DNA from: Branchiostoma belcheri
Lineage: Eukaryota > Chordata > Leptocardii > Amphioxiformes > Branchiostomatidae
Length of the DNA stretch: 64,000 nucleotides
Reading direction: 5' to 3'
NCBI RefSeq assembly: GCF_001625305.1
Contig: NW_017802379.1
Span: forward strand, 9,091,823 to 9,155,822
Shown here: positions 24,901 to 39,900 of the stretch, one piece after another
How the letters are laid out: every line of letters begins with the position of its first letter
How positions within the stretch are numbered: position 1 is the first letter of the stretch
Made by a program: the position numbers and the translations under genes
Notes under the pieces: model-generated
What the model saw: the letters and a program-made list of their open reading frames with translations, nothing else
Databases searched by the model: none
What the model was told of the DNA's origin: nothing

Positions 24901-27900
24901 CAAGTTTATCATGATAGCCATGCATTTTGTACGGTAGAAATATCATATTTTCAAATCTGACATTAGTAATAATTGTCAATATTCACACTCTTACATAATT
25001 GGAGGTGTTACGAAGTTCCGTTTTCAATACAGTTCGTCGGTCATTCATTCTTTGTGTAAATTCGTCCCAGTTTCAGAAAGTTGTTGAATATGGTAATGTT
25101 ATGACACGCAAATTTGTTTTCCTGAGTATTTCACATGATTAGATTATGTTAAGTTACGAACACTCTAAACTAGCAATACGCGTCTGTTGCAGTTCCATTC
25201 AGCATCAGTTTAGAAAATGAAATGGCGGAAAACAGTATTTGGTAAAAATTCACCAAAGCGGTAGCAAAAAATGCATAATAAACTTTGTCGCGCAACAACT
25301 GCACAAGTACAATGCATAGCATCTACTACTATATAAGAAAAATGCTAGACTACTCTACCTTACATAAGACTATGTAATATGGGACGAAAATGTGTTTAGA
25401 ATCTGGAATTTGTGGAATTTCTAGTATTTAGACTTTTTCTTATGTTTGTTCAAATGTAATACCCTCTATCCGTATTCCCAGCATCTACCAGACTTCAGAA
25501 GCGACTGGAAAAAACAGAAACTGGTAAAATAGACAGATAACACGCCAGGGGTGTTGGTCCGCTAAAGGAGTACAGTGCACCAATCTTAAAGGCATCCAAT
25601 GCAGTTTAAGGGCTTGAAAAACCGACTTCTCAAAGTCTAGTATTCTAGTCATTTATCTACATACTGAGTTGAAACCACACTATCCCAATGTGTACTGGAG
25701 CAAAAATTACCAAAATTCTGACGAAAAATGGTACTGGAAGGGCCCTGGGCCTTGGGCCTTGTTTCTGCAGTTTTAAATGCCCAAAGTATGAAATACTCAT
25801 ACAAATGTGCCAATGTGAAGCAGTATGTGTCAATATCAAAAAAGATTGCCTTATTCAGAATATTTCCAGTTTTGCTGCCCTGAAATCGCATTGGATGCCT
25901 TTAAACTGTGCTTCTTCAGCGGACCAACTCCCCTGGCATGTTATCTGCCTATCTGGCCAATTTCTACTCTCTCCAGCAGCCGTTCCTGAAGCCTGGTAGA
26001 GACTATCTTCATTAAAGACCCCCGGGTTTTTGTCGTATATAATTCCCCTAGGGAAATGGGACGCGTGGATAAAGATAAACAAAGCAAACATACGGTACCC
26101 TAATGGAACCATATCAAAACGAGCCTTGTAGGTTATCAGTTCTGTTAGCAAACAGGGACCCAAACACACCGTAAAATAGATAATCATAACGAAGGAATTT
26201 CATCCTGAATTGAAAGCAAACCAAATTCCTCTTAAAAAGTTAAAGGCATCCAATGCAGTTTTTAGGGCGTGGAAACCCAATTTTTTCAAAGTCAATATTC
26301 TAGTGACTTATCTCCATACTGAGTTGAGACCACACTGTCCCAATGTAAAATGACCCTCATGGAGCAAATGTACCAAAAATTCTGACGGAAAATGGTTACT
26401 GGAAGGGCCCTTGACTGACTTTTGGGGTACTAGTACCTCCCGTAAAATAAAGGACTCATCTTGGGGCTGGTTCCTGCAGTTTTACATACCCAAAGTGTGA
26501 AATACTGATTGAAATGTGCTAATGTGAAGCAGTATGTGCCAATATCACAAAGATTGCCTTATTCAGAATATTTCAAGTTTTGCTGCTCTAAAATCGCATT
26601 CGATGCCTTTAAGAGGAATTTGGTTTGCTTTCAATTCAGGACCTTTTTGTTTGTCGTAAACTATCCTCTCATGAGATAATTTTCAGAAGTCATGGTCATC
26701 ATTGAATGAAAGAATGACTGACGACCTTTATTGCAAACTTTTCCCACACTGGGCTATAAGTACGGTTCACAACAATTGTACGGAAATACAAGTGCGTTTC
26801 TTTTTAAATATCATATATCTAAATCATCTGTTTGTGTGAAATAACACAAATATCATGTTTGGCTTATCTATATTCAAAAACAGTTTCAATACTGTAGTGG
26901 TGTTATGTGTGTATACGCTTGAATAAAGTACACAAGTATGTTTTACATAGTACACACGGCTAAAACTACATGTTTTTACGCATTACAATAGAACGTTAAC
27001 ATCCTTAAGATATAGTTAATTGATGTCTATTTTTCCTTAAGGGCTTAGAAGACGTGAAGGTAGACCTACAAGACTCTGGTCTCTGGCAGAGATTTCACAA
27101 AGCGGGAACAGAGATGATTATAACGAAGGCTGGGAGGTACGTACAAACTTTTCTACTTCACATAACACGCACAGGTCAAATACAGGTCTGTATGAACAGC
27201 TATGAAAAGACAAGGAAAAGGGTACAGCAATGACACTTAAACTATACATACTAATGTGATCTACTATTTACAGGTTCAACTTCTTCTCGCTTCTTGACGC
27301 AGTTAAAAATGTACGAGCATATAGAACTAAAAATACATGGTTTGTCAAGTTTCATAAGAAATATGAATTTTTGTAATTCATTTAAATGTCCAAAGCTGGG
27401 AACCTTGTCTAGTATATAACAATATAGGGAATCTCTCTTATTACTATATAACATACAATCGACTACAAAATGAAACTCATCCTCAATCTTATCTAAATCT
27501 CAAAATTGGCAAATCCTTTGCTCTAGAGGAAAATACAACGTTAAAACCGCGACCTAAAACAAATACCAACGCGCTTGTACATGTATCGTGATATGTTGCC
27601 TTTAATTTTGTCTCCGCTTCCCTCGTGCCATATGTCCAGGCCGTATCGATCCCACAAAGAGTGAGTTAAAAAAAAAGCCGATAGGTAATTTAAACATGTT
27701 ATCGATGTAGTTCCTGTGCGGAGTTAATAACTATCGCCAGTATTAACAACGTGGGAATTGGTCGCCAATGGACCAGTGGTACCACCACAAAACTTACGAT
27801 CGATTGGACAAAGTTTTAGAATGCATGGGGTACTCCGGAGTGGATTGATCTCGATTCTTTGTCTTGCTTTGAGATCATGTGGTGATAGAGCATGATTGGT

Positions 27901-30900
27901 TGGTCCAACTTTTCAGCGTACACAGCTGAGACCAGCGGGCAGTATCTGTATCTGTACCTGTATAGCCGGTATAACCGCCTTTCGGCGTAACACACCAGCT
28001 TCTGTATCTGTATCTGTATAGCCGGTATAACCGCCGTTCGGTGTAACACACCAGCTTCTGTATCTGTATAGCCGGTATAACCGCCTTTCGGCGTAACACA
28101 CCAGCTTCGCAGGCACGCGGCGCGGCGGCAGCCGGCTACATTACACCGATCGACTTCTTACAACTAACCCATGAACATCTAACTCTAGACATTGTTTAAA
28201 GCTATCTAATGACAATGCCCCTACTGTACTTGGTGACAGTGAGTTCCACTCTGCGATAGTTCTAGGAAAGAATGAATTCTTGAACACCTTAATCCTTGGT
28301 TGATAACTCTGGTACTTGAAAGCATGGCTATTTCTTGTTCAGTAGTGTTATCCGTTCGAATCGGAGGCATGGGATCTGGTGGATAGTTGTTTGACACGCT
28401 GAAAAGTTCTTACAGGCACAGAGGACATGTTCTTCTTGCTAAGGAAAGCTTCATTTTGTCGACCAGAATATGTACAATTTACTGACAAAAATAAAACTTT
28501 GACGTGGTCGTGTTGCCAAAATGAATGTACCAGGCATTTACTTTAGATCAGGGGTACCAGAGTATACTGTACAATTTTACGGAATACGCTGCAATTTTAC
28601 GGAATACAGTAGAATCGTATCAGTATAGAGTGCAATTTTACAGAATACAGTGAAAGCGTATTACTATTGGTATACCGTGCAATTTTACTAGTAAAACTGC
28701 ACTGTATACTAGTAAAATTGCACTGCACTAATACGATTGCAATGTATTCCGTAAAATTGCACTGTATACTAATACGGTTGCACTGTATTCCGTAAAATTG
28801 CAGCGTATTCCGTAAATTGATCTGTATTCCGTAAAATTGCACTGTATACTAATACCATTGTACTGTATTCCGTAAAATTGCACTGTATACTAATACCATT
28901 GTACTGTATTCCGTAAAAGTGCACAATATACTCTGGCACCCCTGTTGTAAGTTTTGCCTGTACGTTCGGTACTAGGTGGTCTCTATCTTCCCTGTACAAC
29001 CTCAGCTGTGATGTTTACACAATCCAAGAAACACATCAAAATTTATCAATGGAAAAGAAAAGCAGACCCAAGGATCTGTTGGAATCTCTCTTTCTTCCTC
29101 ATTTCGTTATCTGTAGTAACAGACCACCCTGTAAAAGTAAAGCCCGAAAAGCAACTTTATTTCGGCTCTTCAATCAAATGTACAAAGAACATGTTCTTAT
29201 TGGAAACTAAAAAGTACTTAGAACAAAACTATCTGCTATAGGGGCAGTGGATGTTTTTTTCTGACATTTGTAACATCTGCCATTATGTTTTATTAGGATT
29301 TGCTGTTTTGTAGTGCATGTTTTCTAGTTTTGGGGATTATTGGTATTTATACACACAAACGACAATGAGATAGATCATAATTATGTACGTTAGTTTTATG
29401 ACTGGAGTTTTTAATGTTAGGGTGCAACATACATATTATTGGTTCACAACTCAGGTACTTGAAGGCATGACAATTTCTTATTCTTTTACTTTACTTAACT
29501 GGTATTACGAGTAGATACTTAGTAGTTGGGACGTCAACCAGTTTGTTGGTCATTTTGTACATCATGCATAGTCTGGACATTTTTCGTCTGTCCTCAAGTG
29601 ACACCCACTGTAGGTTTCTTTTTATTTCCACGACACTGTGCCCCTTTCAGAGTTGTTCCAACAGATTCTTGCAGCTCTATCACAAATTACACTTGTTCCG
29701 TCAGTCCTCTGCTCCTTTGTTCATTAGAAAGAGTTCAAACTTGGGCCATCAGATCAGCTTGTTTCGGTTAGGACCCGTCGTGGGAACGCATCGTAACGCA
29801 TCGAACTTTATCAGCCGCAAAGAAACGCAGGACCCGACCGTTGCCTCTGGTGGACCCGACCGCTTGCCGCGCTGCTCCAAGGTTATAATTCAAACGGACA
29901 GACCGTTATTTTTTCTCTCGTATAGGTTCACGGGAAATACTTCAGCAATTTGAATGGGAAGTATCAAAAGGTTTCCCACGAGATGAGGTCTGTTATGGGC
30001 CAGCCAGGGTGGTCTAGAACCGCAGGCCTTTTCCACAGGGCGGGTATTTTGTGTGTGGTTAGTGGCCCCCAGGCGCCTGGACGCCAGGCTAGACCGCAGT
30101 CAGACATTACTAGCCTTGAATAATTTGATATTGTTTGAGATAAAAGCATATCTATAAAGATACAGGTTTGGAATGACAATGGAGAAAAATACATTCAGAG
30201 TTCATATGCCATAAATAGTTGAATGCAATAGGTCTCAAGATGGTCTTGTGATTAGGATTGTTGACTGAGAACCTAAGGGTTCTGGGTTCGAATCCCTAGA
30301 CAGGCGCCACTGTAGTGCCCTTGTTGTCTTTTTCGATAGTACTGTTAGTCGGTATACTGAATTTTTTTATTCAGTAAGGCCCTCCCTCGGAAAAGAAACC
30401 ACCGCTCTAACCGCTTGTAGAGACAAACGGTGTCCCACTAGAAGTCTGCGCAAGCGTTATACACGCATAGCAAAAGTCCAAGGCACTCGAAAACTAGCCT
30501 CCGAAGCAGGCTTATAGAACTGGGGGTTTGGTGGTCTTCGGCTGTTTTCTGATAAGCCCAGTTCTAAAAAAACGGGGGTAATTCAACCAGGCCAGCTATG
30601 TTGTCTATATGCAATCAGAGAATATCACATAAAAGTTCCCAAAGACCCTGAAGACCCCCCAAACCCCCAGTTTTTGGCATGCTATGGAGGCTGCTCGAAA
30701 ACAACATTGTCAGAGATAGCAAAAGTGGAGAATATTGACGTTTTTGACGCACTTCTGAGCAAAAACAGGAAACGATTACTGCTGTAGTGACGCAAGTATT
30801 GTTTTTGTCTTTACAGGACTGAGATTAAGTTATTGGCGTCTGCCAAAATATCTATTTCTTGGAAATTGTTGTTGAATCAGCAGAGTTCATAGAGGGGCAG

Positions 30901-33900
30901 GGTGCACCAGATACACCACTCAATATCTAAGAGAACTTGTAGGCAAGAGATGTACGAGTATGTATATGTTATTGAGAGAGTTAAGCGTTGTGTTCGGCCT
31001 CACTTAAAGTTACAGTGTGTTTTTCATAATTTTTACACAAGACACCAAGATAAGAACAATTTTTTGGCATTTTTGATTCAGTTGTGTATGTTTCAACGTG
31101 TAAAAAAACAGACGCGAAAGAAGCAGTCAAAATGCCGATTGTCTTGAAACGTTTTTCCTGACATTTCCTGGCGTTTTTTTTTTTTTTTTGTTTTCATTTC
31201 CGTGCTTTGCAAGCAAATGTTAGGCTTGTTTTGAAGGTTTTAGGCGTGTTGTTTGGCTTTCTATTGCATTATTTTCAGTTTTGCTTTTCTTTGGGGTATT
31301 TGGCAAAATAGGAAGCCCGGGAAAAAGCCTAAAAACTCCAAAGCAAGCCTACCCTCTGCTGAGAGAGTACAGCTATCAGAGGACAAATTGAGAAGCATAA
31401 AAAACGCCTAAAACGTTCCCAAAAAACGTCCAAAACAAGCATATTCTCTGCTTAAAGAATACAGCTATCGGAGGACAAAATAGAAAGCCCGAGAAAACGC
31501 CCCAAAACGCGTAAAAATGTTCCAAAAAAGGCTAACCTCTGCTTGGAGTCGAAGTTGAGGAGTATGGCCTATCAGAGTAGCCTACACGACACACACACAC
31601 ATCCTTAGTGCTGGCACTTCGCGCCTCTACACCCATTTAGACAAGACCACAGAAAAATAACCTGAGACCAGAAGCGCCGAGCTGTGGTTGAAGTGTGTAC
31701 GGGCGTGTAACGGGCTGTATCTGAGGCCATATCAGCCCTGATATCCCCTGTACTCGCGCTTCTACACCCCTGTATCCTCAACCAACAGATACGAGAAATA
31801 ATAGCCTGGCACAGGAAGGATTATTGAATGTTGTTGTTGTTGAAGTTTTTCTATTTGAACCTTTGTTTATTCATGAGAATTTTATTGTGGACTGTACCCT
31901 ATATAATAATGAGAGAAAGATTCTCTTCAATTGTATACAATATTATTTCCCTAGTTTTAGATTTTTAGATAGAAAAGAAAAATTCACATTCCTCATGAAA
32001 CTCGACAATTCTCGTACTATAAGCTCCACATGTTCTTACATTTACAATTGTCTTAAGAAGCGAGAAGAAGCAGAACCTGTACATATGTAGTTTTACTATA
32101 GATATATTTAGTCTACCATCGCTATTTGCCGTGACCTGTACTTAGTTCGCAATGAGCAAAAGTGTACAATAAAGGTCTTTCATTTATTGATATCATTAGG
32201 TAAGGGGTAAGGGTCAGACAAAATATATGACGAAGATACAGTTGACATCATTCAAAGTCTTATTGATAAAATCTATACACATAATTTTACAGAAGTGTGC
32301 TGGGTCGTCGTATCCTAAATATCGGCGCGGCCACAATTGTCGTGGGCCGTCGTACGATTTTGATGTGGTCTTATTTTTGAACAGACAGAACCAACTGCCG
32401 ACAAGGGTCTACGACAGTATTTTCTGTAACACAGATTCTTTATTGACACAACAAAAAGTACGGGGACTTTTGTATGGTCTTCTACAACTAAAGATCTAAC
32501 AAAGCTAAATACATGTGTGGATAACGTTATCCTACGTACAGAGTATGTGTATGCGGTAACAGTAAAGGTTTAACTATTCTCTAACATGTGGTCTCTAAGA
32601 TCGAAACATTCAAACACATGCAGACTTGGCCCAGAAAGAATTACCCTCTGAGATACTCCAGCTGAAATAGACACGCTATAATTAAGAGACAGGAGTCAGG
32701 GAACCACTGTTCTAAACAAATATAGAACCTCCTTGTTTCTACGTCAAAATTTTCCAACTCTACTACGTAAAGTGTACGGATCGCAGAGAAAAGGATGGAA
32801 AAGAAAGTGCACATTTTATTAATAGCGGGATGTATACACGCTGTACAAAAAAACAGCGGAATATGAAATACATTTTATTCATCAATGTATCTGGTATAAT
32901 ACTGAAAGATACTGAATTATTTCTCCTAGCTTTTGAAGGCACCCAAAGCGAATTTAGGGCAGTAAAGCTGGATTTTCAAAGTCAATTTTCAAGTCATTCT
33001 TTTAATGTAGTGAGTTTAATCGACCCTATCTCATAGCATACTGTATGTGAGGCAAAATGCGACGGAAAATGGGTCTTGTTTCATATCGTAGGCTGGTTCT
33101 CGCTATTTATTTATGGTATCGAAAAATAAAATGACTCCTGGCGTAGCCAAGTAGCTTGTTTCTGGGCTCTTTCAAATGCTTCAAGTATGAAATGATGACG
33201 AAAATGCATATGTGCTAAGAAATGGCAGTAAATGTCAATGTCAGACAGATTTTCTCTTCCAGAAACTTTTTTGTGTTGCCGCCCTGGAATTGCATTGAAT
33301 GCCTTTTAGAAACTCCAACTGTACTGTTACACTGTTACTGTTACTATTTTCTGTTACACTGCACAGTATATAATCGGCAAAGAGTCACCCTACTCAGCAA
33401 TCTACACAACAATTCTTATGTAACATTTTACTTAGAGGATCACCCGGTTTACCCAGATACAAACTGTAACATTTTGACAATCACCCAAACTTACGTTATT
33501 GATACTAAACGGTTTGTATTAGATTAACTCCTACATAGCCTACAAAACATGTTCTTTCTTACCATTTATTGTTTCATTTCCACCCATTTGCTGTTTTTGT
33601 CATGTATTTTGTCACTGTATACTTGTATGTCTGGTGGTGAGTTTAAAATTAGCTATAGCTAGAGTACCTTACTACCATGTCTTGTATTATCCATGTTGAG
33701 TTGCAAATAGAAAAAAAATGTACTGTAAAAGTAGCCCGACTCACGAATCTCTCACGACTTGGGTGAATTTCCTACCAGGCTCGGTGTCACTGTACAATGC
33801 TGCGGTTGATCATTTACGACCTCACAGGAATATACAAATAACTTTCAAAACCTCTGGAAGGCGGCGAACGAAATCAGCGTTTGTCGCTACAAAAAAATGT

Positions 33901-36900
33901 CACCAAAAATAGAGCCGAAAACGACACTTGTTCTGCCCATGTTACTAGATTCACCCAAGCATACTTTTCCTCTACTGTATATTAAGCAAGAAGCTTATCT
34001 TGAAAGTTCATCTGTATTGGTAGAAGTCATTATGAAGCAAGTTTAAACTGTAATTTCCAACACAAAAATTATTCATTCCTTGACTGGAGTTGTACAGTTG
34101 AAAATTTGGGTAAGTCCATTTTCTGTGTGTTGAAACGGACAGTATAAATTTGCTTCATGCATTTTATATGTAGACTTACCAAGATAGTCGGCAAAATAAT
34201 AGAGGCATTATAAAGCTCTCAGGCGCTCTAACTTACATGTATTCGAAGTCCTAAAACTTTCATGCCAATATCCTCTCTCTATGTTCTAATTTCTGCTTGT
34301 GAAAACGTTGCTATCAATGCGATTGTACTATGAAAAGAAGGCGTACCTCTATGGTAGGGGCTTCGCCAGGGTAGAAGCGTCCATTCCTGTAGACCTGTGT
34401 CTACTGATTTCGCTGCCCGGCCATTTTCCCTACTACTATTAACAGTGCACGGTTCAAGTCCAACCGACAAAGGCAACAACATCCAGTCTGAAAAGCTACA
34501 TCCGGGCGGCAAATCGAAAACCATGGCCGTCTATCACCAGGGCTTACTCTGTATTCCCTCTCACCAACTTCTATCTAACTACATGTAACTGTTTAAAGAG
34601 ATCGTCTCGATCTCTGAAAGACGAAGCGCAAAGACCCAGTGGCCTCCCCCGAACTTGGGATTGTGCAGACGGCTTGGCGTACTTGATACACCACGGTGGC
34701 GCCTGTCTGCATGCGCACCGTCGCAGTCTCTACATACAGGACTTTGCCTTTCTTTGACACTGCCACATAAATAACACTAGCTAGCTTCCCCTTAAGTTTT
34801 TCTTCTTTCAGAGACAGGCGCTTCCTTCTAGCCTCTACCAGGCTTTGGAAAGAGTAGAAATTGTCCAAATAGACCGATAACATGCCAAGGGAGTTGGTCC
34901 GCTAAAGGCGTACAGTTAGTCGCTATTTTGCCAATTTCTACTTCTAGTTGAAGCTAGGTCCCTCCGTTCACTGTATGTCCTGTAGACTGGCTACGGTCTT
35001 TCGTGTACAGTGTGTATTCTGTGTCTGTTCTGAAGTTTATCAAATCAAAGTTTTGAAAAAGTCTGAAAGAGAAACCTCCCGACCGACGAAAGGAATGAAC
35101 ATCAAAACTCCGAAATTTTCCTCCTAATGCTTTCATGTGCAGTCCCGTGTATCTAATTTGTGCTGCTCTTTCTCACTTAAGTTTCCTTCTATATAGGTAA
35201 CTACAAGTTCGCGCGCATTGTAAATAAAAGAGGCAAACGAACATGATTTTTTGACAAGAAAGCACAAACTTGCAGCATTACTACCAAAACAACACCCAAA
35301 TATATGTCCTCTAAACAGGTAGCAAAGATATTCAAGCTTGTACTTTTTTCACTATCTCCCCAAACTGTCGCTAACACATATATTTTCTCTTCTGTCTCCA
35401 GGCGCATGTTTCCATCTATTAAAGTGAAGGTAACCGGCCTCCAGCCCAAGACAAAGTACATCTTCGTGATGGACATCGTCGCTGTGGACTCTCACCGTTA
35501 CAAGTTTAACGAGTCCAAGTGGTCTGTGGCGGGGAAGGCCGAGCCTGCCATGCCGGGTAGAGTATTCGTGCACCCCGATTCGCCGGCTACGGGCGCGCAC
35601 TGGATGAAACAAGTGGTGTGTTTCCAGAAACTCAAGCTAACCAACAACTATATGGACACATTCGGACATGTAAGCGTGGTAGTATGTTTTTTTAACCACT
35701 TTTTAAAGCGTAACTAATTAGGTGTGAATCTCTAATTGCAAGTGTGATAACATAACGATAAAATAATGATCATCATCGGAAATGACAGAATAATAGTAAA
35801 CGATAAAATACGTATGAAGTAAATTGAGAATTATAAACTAGCGCTACTTCTAATACAGATCTTGTTGTGTTTGATTTCTTCTCTGTATGCAGTGGAGTAT
35901 GAAATGTCCAATCGATGTTTTTGCGAGATATATGTGTTGGAAAATATATAGTAGAAATATAGCTTTTCTAGGCTTGAAAGATTATAAAGCAGGTTGACTA
36001 GTTCAAATAACTTCAGGGCTGTATTGTGCGCAACGGCAAATAAAGTGTATTTCATTTTCTTTTCATACTCAATATTTACATATTCTATATCGTTAATAGG
36101 TAATTGTTTGTATCTACGCTTTTCTATTTATGATATGTGTATGTGCACTTACGTTAACATATGACTGATCTTACATTGAATGTATCAATTTCCTACTTTA
36201 ATATTTACCAGTGCCAATTTGTCGTCAGTGAATACGAATAATATAGTCATCACCAAGTCTATTTACTTGTTCTGTCCCTGTTCAGATTATGTTGAACTCT
36301 ATGCACAAGTACCAGCCGCGGCTCCACATCGTGCAGGCCAGCGAGAACAACAAGTTCGAACTCAAGAAGACGTGCTTTAGAACGTTTGTCTTCCCCGAGA
36401 CGGAGTTCATGGCGGTCACGTCGTACCAGAACCACCAGGTCAGCTTCTTTGTGTCTTACGTTTATCGTAAAATCGTCGTACACACGTACGATCGTCCTAT
36501 GATTGTATAATGAAGGCATTCCTGAGATACTAGTAGTCATGCGAATGCGTCGTACAAAATTCAGTTGTTACGGAAGGGATGGTTGGATCCTTGTCCTACT
36601 AAGGAACCGATCACATTGGTCGTACGATCGTCGTACACATTCGTCCTACGATCGTCGTATGACTGTACACTGAGCGCATTCGTGGGACAGTCGTGTGTAT
36701 ATGTCGTACAAAATTCAGTAGTTACGGAAAAGGTTGTCTTGGATCCTTGTCGTACTAAAGTCCCGACCACATTCGTCGTACATAGTCGTCGTAGGATCGT
36801 CGTGTGACTGCAAATTGAGAACATTCTTAATAGTACAAATGCGTATGTGGAAAAAAATCACTTAAAAAGGGGCGCCAGAAAGTAGGCGGTTCATTCTGTT

Positions 36901-39900
36901 ATAGCCTATTTGAAAAATTCTACAGCATCAAAAATCGCACGACGAACTGCGACTAAATGTGACCGCACCGGTTAATCTAGCCCACCTAACGTTACAGTAA
37001 TTGTTGGTAGTGACAGAAGGGGAATATTTAGGGAAACCCGAAGCGACCGGCCCACTTCCGTACAGACAGTGCAGGCGTCGGGTCAGGCGGGGAAGACAGA
37101 GGGTCGCGACGGTAGTTCGGCGTTCAGTGAAAGAAATGCTAAAGCCCCGATCACATACATCTAATCCGGCGGTATAGCAGAAAAACGGTGCACTTTTGTC
37201 TAAATGTACCGAATTTGGCAAACATGTAGTAGAATCTATCCTAAGCGAATTTGGCTGTGGAGGCATTTTAATTTCTCCCTAGCATTGTTTGCTATTTTTA
37301 GGTAACAATATATATTTTGGGCTCCTGTGCCACAACTCACTCACACACTCCAGGGAACGTAGTGCCTCGCAAGTATGAAGCAATTATGATCAAATTTGGT
37401 AGAAAAATGTAACACTGCGGTGTTGACTACTGTATTGTTCTTTCTTAAAATTCTTTTTTTTTTTGTAATTTTTTTATCAAAAATGTATAGTTTTGACGCC
37501 AAATGGATACTGTCCTGCCAATTTGATACCGTATTGCAGCCACCAGATTTCCTTTGAGATTTTGAAACTGGGCCCTTAAAGGCATCCAATGCGATTTCAG
37601 GGCAGCAAAACTGGAAGTATTCTGAATAAGGCAATTGTTATGATATTGACACATACTACTTCGCATTAGCACATTCAAATCAGCATTTCATACTTTTGGC
37701 ATTTAAAACTTCACAAACAAGCCCCAAGATGAGTCCTTTATTTTCTGAATGGAACCCAGTGCCTTTCTACATTTGTAGTAACCGATTTTCCGTAAGAATT
37801 TTGGGAATTTTAATACATGAGGATCAATATACATTGGGATAGTGTGGTTTCAACTCAGTATGTAGATAAATGACTAGAATACTGGCTTTGGAAATTCGGG
37901 CTTCCAATCCCTAAAAACTGCACTGCTAACCGTTGTACGAACTCTCCGCAGCACCTTGCCGTGACCCGGCTACCCGACGCGCACACACAGGTCACCCCGT
38001 CAGCTGGGTTTATCAGCGGGCCCGGGTTTGTTTGGCATTTTCCGACATCGGAGAGGGGTCTGCACAATAAATCATGCTACAATTGGACTGACAGCTCGCG
38101 AGGTTCTTACAGATATCCCAATTTCTTAACGACATGGACAGAGAGCTGTAAACAAATTAGTAGAACAGTTCGTGAAAATAGTTTGATTTCAGGAGAATTA
38201 AGGGCATCCAAAACTTCAGGGAGGCAAAACAAAAACAGACATTTTTTTTTACATTTGAGTCTTTGATAAGAACACGTTCTTAGTACATTTAATTAAAGGC
38301 ATCCAATGTAATTTCAAGACGGGGAACAAAGAAGTTCTGTGTACGTATGATATTAATGAAAAGCTGTCTGATATTAACATTTACTGCCATTCAGTCTTAG
38401 CAGATTTTCGTCAGCATTTCATACTTAAAGTGTATAAAATAGCCCGCAAACAAACTATGTGCTTATTTTTTGGTACCACCAATAAATAGTCAGAACCAGC
38501 CTATGACACGAAACAAGCAACCGTTTTCCGTCAGCGACATCGCATTTTTGCTTCACAGATATGAAATAGGGTTGATTCAACTGGCTACATAAAAAAAAAT
38601 GACCAGAAAATTGACTTAAAAAAAACAACAATTTTACTGCCTAGAAACTGCTGTGGGTGCCTTTAAGTGTTCTTGGAAATATTTCGAATTTATTACGAAT
38701 GCCAGAGCTTTGTGAGCTGAACTTGAACTGTTAACGACGCGTAAATATTATTGAAATTGGACCCTGAAGTTATGACAGGAGCAAAAACACGAGGCAAAAA
38801 TGATCTGGCAGGTGTGAGGGATTTAAATGGTGAGGTATGTTAAGACAAATCCTGGTTAAGTCTGGGGGCAAGCTTATCGTACTACAAGATCGAAAAGTCT
38901 GCAGATTTTCTTTGGGTAACATCATAAAATTAAATATATATGCAGAAATATCCAGGTCACAAAGAAACAAGCAGCTGAAATTCAAAAGGAAATCGCTAGG
39001 GGGCAAATTTCCATATAATGGCAGATTCTTTAGATTCTTATATAATTTTGTCTGTTAGTCAACCAACCAGCCTCTCCTCAGTTAGACCTTGAGCTGGCTA
39101 ACTCCCCGGGTGTCCAGTCTACCGTGGTTCGGTTGGGCTATCTTCGGGGCTCTAGTAGTTTTGCCCCGCCCAGCTGAAATGGCTCCCTGGTGGGAGTTTG
39201 GCACCTGTAGGGGTTTTGCCAGATACCTAGTACCCTGCGTGCCAAACTAGTATCGGGCCGTTAGCCGTTTTCCCTCGGCAGCCAAGAGCCATTTCCCCGC
39301 CTATTACGGAGGCCAGGAGAATTTGTCCGGCCCTCTAGGCTAACGGCCCGATACTAGTTTGGCACCCAGGGTAGGGAGCCTAGTTGAGTCGGGCGGCAAA
39401 GAGCTCCATGCAGCCCTGTAGAAAGCCGACCCAAACCACGATAGACTGGACAGTGGACATCAGTTTAGTTATATTATATATCAGTCTGGCATCCAGGCCA
39501 TAGACAAGTGTCTCCTGACCTAGCTTTGTCGGGTACGGCCCCGTCTGTGATACATCACAAGGCCGCAAGACTCGGGTCGCAAACGGTTTCACCTGTTTTC
39601 ATCCAGGGCAGAGAAAAGCTCGTTTTTAATGATCCCGCTTGAGTGACGCAGAGCTAAGAAACTTACAGATGTACAGAACACCACCCTGAGTGGCAGACCC
39701 AGAAAGTCTGTGAGAGCGCCCCTGCCCCACTTCCCACGGCTCATCTACTCCAAGACGTCTTGGGAACGCCGTCTTGGAGATTTCTTACCAAGGGCTACCC
39801 CGGCTGTACCCGTATCATAACTATTCATTAGCCTGCTAGCTTTACTGAGGGAGCTGACACTAGTCTCAGATGGTTCTGGTTTGGGAAAGGCGGACAGAGC

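Larger units (their letters stand above)
32196..35401. other. Rest of Tbx4/5 intron 2
   Basis: Contains the family C copy, a partial copy of the 56433-57336 palindrome at 33995-34165 and a family A copy. The remainder is unassigned. Confidence 0.5.
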
